From the NCBI GenBank assembly GCA_963973975.1, contig CAXBCF010000005.1, positions 62,001-126,000 on the forward strand: a stretch of 64,000 nucleotides of DNA, written 5' to 3'. Positions 61,893 to 64,000 of the stretch are shown piece after piece. Each line of letters starts with the position of its first letter. The first letter of the stretch is position 1. Under the pieces are notes generated by a model. That model worked only from the letters and a program-made list of their open reading frames with translations. It did no database searches and was not told the DNA's origin. Origin of the DNA: UBA1494_A sp963973975. GTDB lineage: Bacteria > Bacteroidota > Bacteroidia > Flavobacteriales_E > Vicingaceae. The translations under genes were made by a program, and so were the position numbers.

Positions 61893-63062
61893 TTACTGAT
61901 TGTTTTTCCTTCGTTCTATTTCTTTCATAATCAGGTTCAACTCTCTTCCTGTTTGACCTGAAATGGAGGTGTTTTCTTCAGCTCTTCGGATCATGTAGGG
62001 CATCACTTCTTTCACAGGGCCATAGGGTACGTATTTGGCAACATTATAACCTGCTTTAGCAATGTTAAAACTAATGTGATCACTCATGCCCAACAATTGA
62101 GAAAAATAAACTTGTGGGTGATTATTTGGAATACTTTTTTCCTCCATTAAACGTGTTAATAGTAACGAACTTTCTTCATTGTGTGTGCCCGCACAAATTG
62201 CAATTCGGTCAGTGTGGTTCAAACAATATTCCATTGCTCTATTAAAATCTAAGTCCGTAGCAGCTTTGTTTTCTTGAATGGGATCAGGGTAACCCATTTT
62301 TGATGCCCTTGCTCGTTCTTTTTCCATGTAAGCTCCTCGCACAATTTTTAGTCCGAGGTAAAAATTTTCTTCCTGTGCTTGTTTTAATAAATTTTCGATG
62401 TAATCAAAACGATCGTGGCGGTACATTTGAACCGTGTTGTAAACGATCGCTTGCTTTTTATTGTAGCGGTACATCATTAAGAGTGCAATTTCATCAATTG
62501 CTGTTTGAATCCAACTTTCTTCTGCATCGATCATAACGGGAATTCCCGAATTGTGGGCATAGTTGCAGATAATGTCAATTCTATTTCTACCTCTCAGAAA
62601 AATCATTGATTCATCGTCTGTTAAAACTTCATTAGCAGAAACTTTTTCCAATAATGCAAATGGAATAACTGCGGTAGTTTTAAAAACACAAAAAGGGACA
62701 TTGCTGTCCTTTCTAGCACGCTCAATAGATGCCACTGCTTTTCCTAAAAACTGATCAAAATCGTTTTCTCTTTCTTTGCCTTCAACAGAGTAATCCAATA
62801 TGGTTTTTACATTGAATTGAGAGAGTTCTTGAATTCGATCTTCACAGTCTTCAATGCTTTCGCCACCACAAAAATGTTGAAATACAGTTGATTTAATAAT
62901 GCCCTCTATTGGCAAGCGTAAAAACAACGCTATTTTTAAGAAAAACGGCCCTAAACTAATCAATACATTGTATGAAATGAGCTTAAAAAGGTAATATGCT
63001 TTTTTAAGCTGAAGGTCACTTTTGTTGGCAAAAGCGATTTTTGTATTTTCGAAATTGAGCAT
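61893..63062 (-). CDS. Proline dehydrogenase
   Basis: 389 residues, TIM-barrel FAD enzyme oxidising proline to pyrroline-5-carboxylate. FCGGESIEDCEDRIQELSQF, VKTILDYSVEGKE, VPVMIDAEESWIQTA, LGLKIVRGAYMEKERARASK, GYPDPIQENKAATDLDFNRA and the C-terminal YVPYGPVKEVMPYMIRRAEE with the substrate-binding R-R-x-x-E are all present. It is the stand-alone PRODH type, not fused to P5C dehydrogenase. Its start codon shares a base with the fabD stop (TAATG). Confidence 0.93.
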   Translation of the reverse strand: MLNFENTKIAFANKSDLQLKKAYYLFKLISYNVLISLGPFFLKIALFLRLPIEGIIKSTVFQHFCGGESIEDCEDRIQELSQFNVKTILDYSVEGKERENDFDQFLGKAVASIERARKDSNVPFCVFKTTAVIPFALLEKVSANEVLTDDESMIFLRGRNRIDIICNYAHNSGIPVMIDAEESWIQTAIDEIALLMMYRYNKKQAIVYNTVQMYRHDRFDYIENLLKQAQEENFYLGLKIVRGAYMEKERARASKMGYPDPIQENKAATDLDFNRAMEYCLNHTDRIAICAGTHNEESSLLLTRLMEEKSIPNNHPQVYFSQLLGMSDHISFNIAKAGYNVAKYVPYGPVKEVMPYMIRRAEENTSISGQTGRELNLIMKEIERRKNNQ

Positions 63063-63943
63063 TAGATCGCGGCGCTAGATGTTTCAAACTGCCGATTGAC
63101 TTTTTTCATCAATCCTTGTAACACATTTCCCGGTCCAACTTCGATTAATTCAGTAGCTCCGTCTGCTATTAGCTGTTTCATTATTTGAGTCCATTTAACA
63201 GGTGCTGTTAGCTGTGCGATCAAATTTTCTTTGATTTCTTCAGGATTACTTATTCCTTTAGCAACAACATTCTGATAAACAGGACAAATTGGAGACTTAA
63301 TTGTTGTGTCTAAAATGGCTTTTTCTAAGGCTTTTTTTGCAGGCTCCATTAAAGGAGAGTGAAATGCACCTCCAACGGGAAGCATTAAAGCCCTTTTTGC
63401 TCCGGCACTTGAAAGCAGTTCACAGGCTTCTGTTACTGCTTCAATTGAACCTGAAATTACTAACTGACCTGGTGAATTATAATTTGCAGGAACCACAATG
63501 CCATCTATTTTACTGCAGATTTCTTCCACATCTTTATCTTCCATTCCCAAAACTGCTGCCATGGTAGATGGAGTAGCTTCGCAAGCTTTTTGCATGGCAT
63601 TGGCTCTTTGGATGACCAAGTTTAAACCATCTGCAAAACTCATGGCACCGCAAGCAACTAAAGCAGAAAACTCTCCCAAAGAATGACCAGCAGCCATGTC
63701 AGGTTTAAATTTCTCTCCCAAGCATTTAGCCAAAATCACGGAATGTAAAAAGATTGCCGGTTGAGTTACATTGGTTTGTTTCAATTCTTCTGGAGTGCCT
63801 TCAAACATAGTGTCGCTAATTGAAAAGCCAATAATGTCGTTTGCCTCATGAAAAAGTGTTTTTGCTAATTCTGATTGTTCATAAATGTCTTTTCCCATTC
63901 CTGGAAATTGGGCACCTTGTCCCGGAAATACAAATGCTTTCAT
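63062..63943 (-). CDS. fabD: Malonyl-CoA:ACP transacylase
   Basis: About 293 residues from ATG 63943 (MKAFVFPGQGAQFPGMGKDI), a complete FabD. The reading frame continues upstream to the window edge, but that leader is not family-like. GQGAQFPGMG, the nucleophile elbow AAGHSLGEFSAL (Ser), QRANAMQKACE (Arg for malonate) and the catalytic His in GGAFHSPLM are all present. It loads malonyl groups onto acyl carrier protein for fatty-acid synthesis. Coupled by a TAATG overlap to proline dehydrogenase. Confidence 0.94.
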   Translation of the reverse strand: MKAFVFPGQGAQFPGMGKDIYEQSELAKTLFHEANDIIGFSISDTMFEGTPEELKQTNVTQPAIFLHSVILAKCLGEKFKPDMAAGHSLGEFSALVACGAMSFADGLNLVIQRANAMQKACEATPSTMAAVLGMEDKDVEEICSKIDGIVVPANYNSPGQLVISGSIEAVTEACELLSSAGAKRALMLPVGGAFHSPLMEPAKKALEKAILDTTIKSPICPVYQNVVAKGISNPEEIKENLIAQLTAPVKWTQIMKQLIADGATELIEVGPGNVLQGLMKKVNRQFETSSAAI

Positions 63944-64000
63944 AGAAAAATTGCTTTTTAGAAATTTAGGCAAAAATATTCTTTCTCCAATTAAAATCAT

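Noticed and set aside
1..64000. CRISPR arrays, tRNA or rRNA genes, and IS transposases
   Set aside because: I scanned the gaps and found no regularly spaced direct repeats, no cloverleaf-like sequence and no transposase motifs.

Overview
The window is an AT-rich chromosomal segment from a member of the Bacteroidota, most likely the Flavobacteriales or a close relative. Four things point there. Two giant PKD-repeat surface proteins end in the gliding-motility-type (T9SS type B) C-terminal domain, next to a PorP/SprF-like protein and an OmpA-family protein. A type A sorting domain ends the Omp28-like protein. Families largely restricted to Bacteroidota are present (DUF4199, DUF5522, GldI-like FKBP lipoproteins, S16 with a long acidic tail). 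Promoter-like boxes follow the Bacteroidota pattern TTTG/TTG, about 20 nt, TAnnTTTG. No rRNA, tRNA, CRISPR array or recognisable transposase was seen. Genes are dense, with many overlapping or touching ends.

Layout. 1-9182 (minus strand): a truncated polysaccharide flippase, a crotonase-family enzyme, a very large NtrY-like histidine kinase, a phosphoribosyltransferase / TPMT-like methyltransferase / hypothetical operon, a GxxExxY nuclease-like gene enclosed by 18-bp inverted repeats, and rlmD. 9233-12792: a TMTC-like membrane TPR protein, then divergently ornithine aminotransferase (with a Cys-rich insertion) and a small membrane protein. 12905-15040: an Omp28-related T9SS cargo gene split by an in-frame TAG. 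15229-18702: an ABC-2 exporter pair and a sigma54-type response regulator without a DNA-binding domain. 18703-19237: the only long gene-free stretch, containing a strong three-tier stem-loop and a good promoter. 19238-22319: acyl-CoA desaturase, then rpsP-rimM-trmN6.

22316-31296: envelope genes (GmhB-like phosphatase, GT4, GT2, DUF4199), a coiled-coil protein, urocanate hydratase with a 54-residue DUF5522 protein, a PLP enzyme, a glucosaminidase/LysM protein and two tail-to-tail DoxX-like membrane proteins. 31389-34684: NrnA-like phosphoesterase followed by three FKBP lipoproteins. 34849-38362: a dihydrolipoamide-dehydrogenase-like flavoprotein lacking the redox disulfide, then an MbnP-like copper lipoprotein and its MauG/MbnH-like di-heme partner. 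38489-42555: miaA and a UvrD/AddA-like helicase-nuclease. 42572-54443: the T9SS adhesin cluster. 54446-64000: kdsA, DUF2490, an SPFH protein, an uncharacterised repeat protein, mqnA (futalosine menaquinone pathway), an EI24 membrane protein, a compact restriction-modification-like pair, proline dehydrogenase and fabD.

Functionally the window mixes housekeeping (translation, fatty acid, LPS and menaquinone synthesis), amino-acid catabolism (ornithine, proline, histidine) and envelope and T9SS surface biology. The best candidates for undescribed biology are the inverted-repeat GxxExxY cassette, the restriction-modification-like pair, the MbnP/MbnH-like pair outside any methanobactin context, the disulfide-less flavoprotein, and the structured intergenic element. 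Start codons were moved inward from the longest reading frame where a signal peptide, a family N-terminus or a promoter-like box argued for it.
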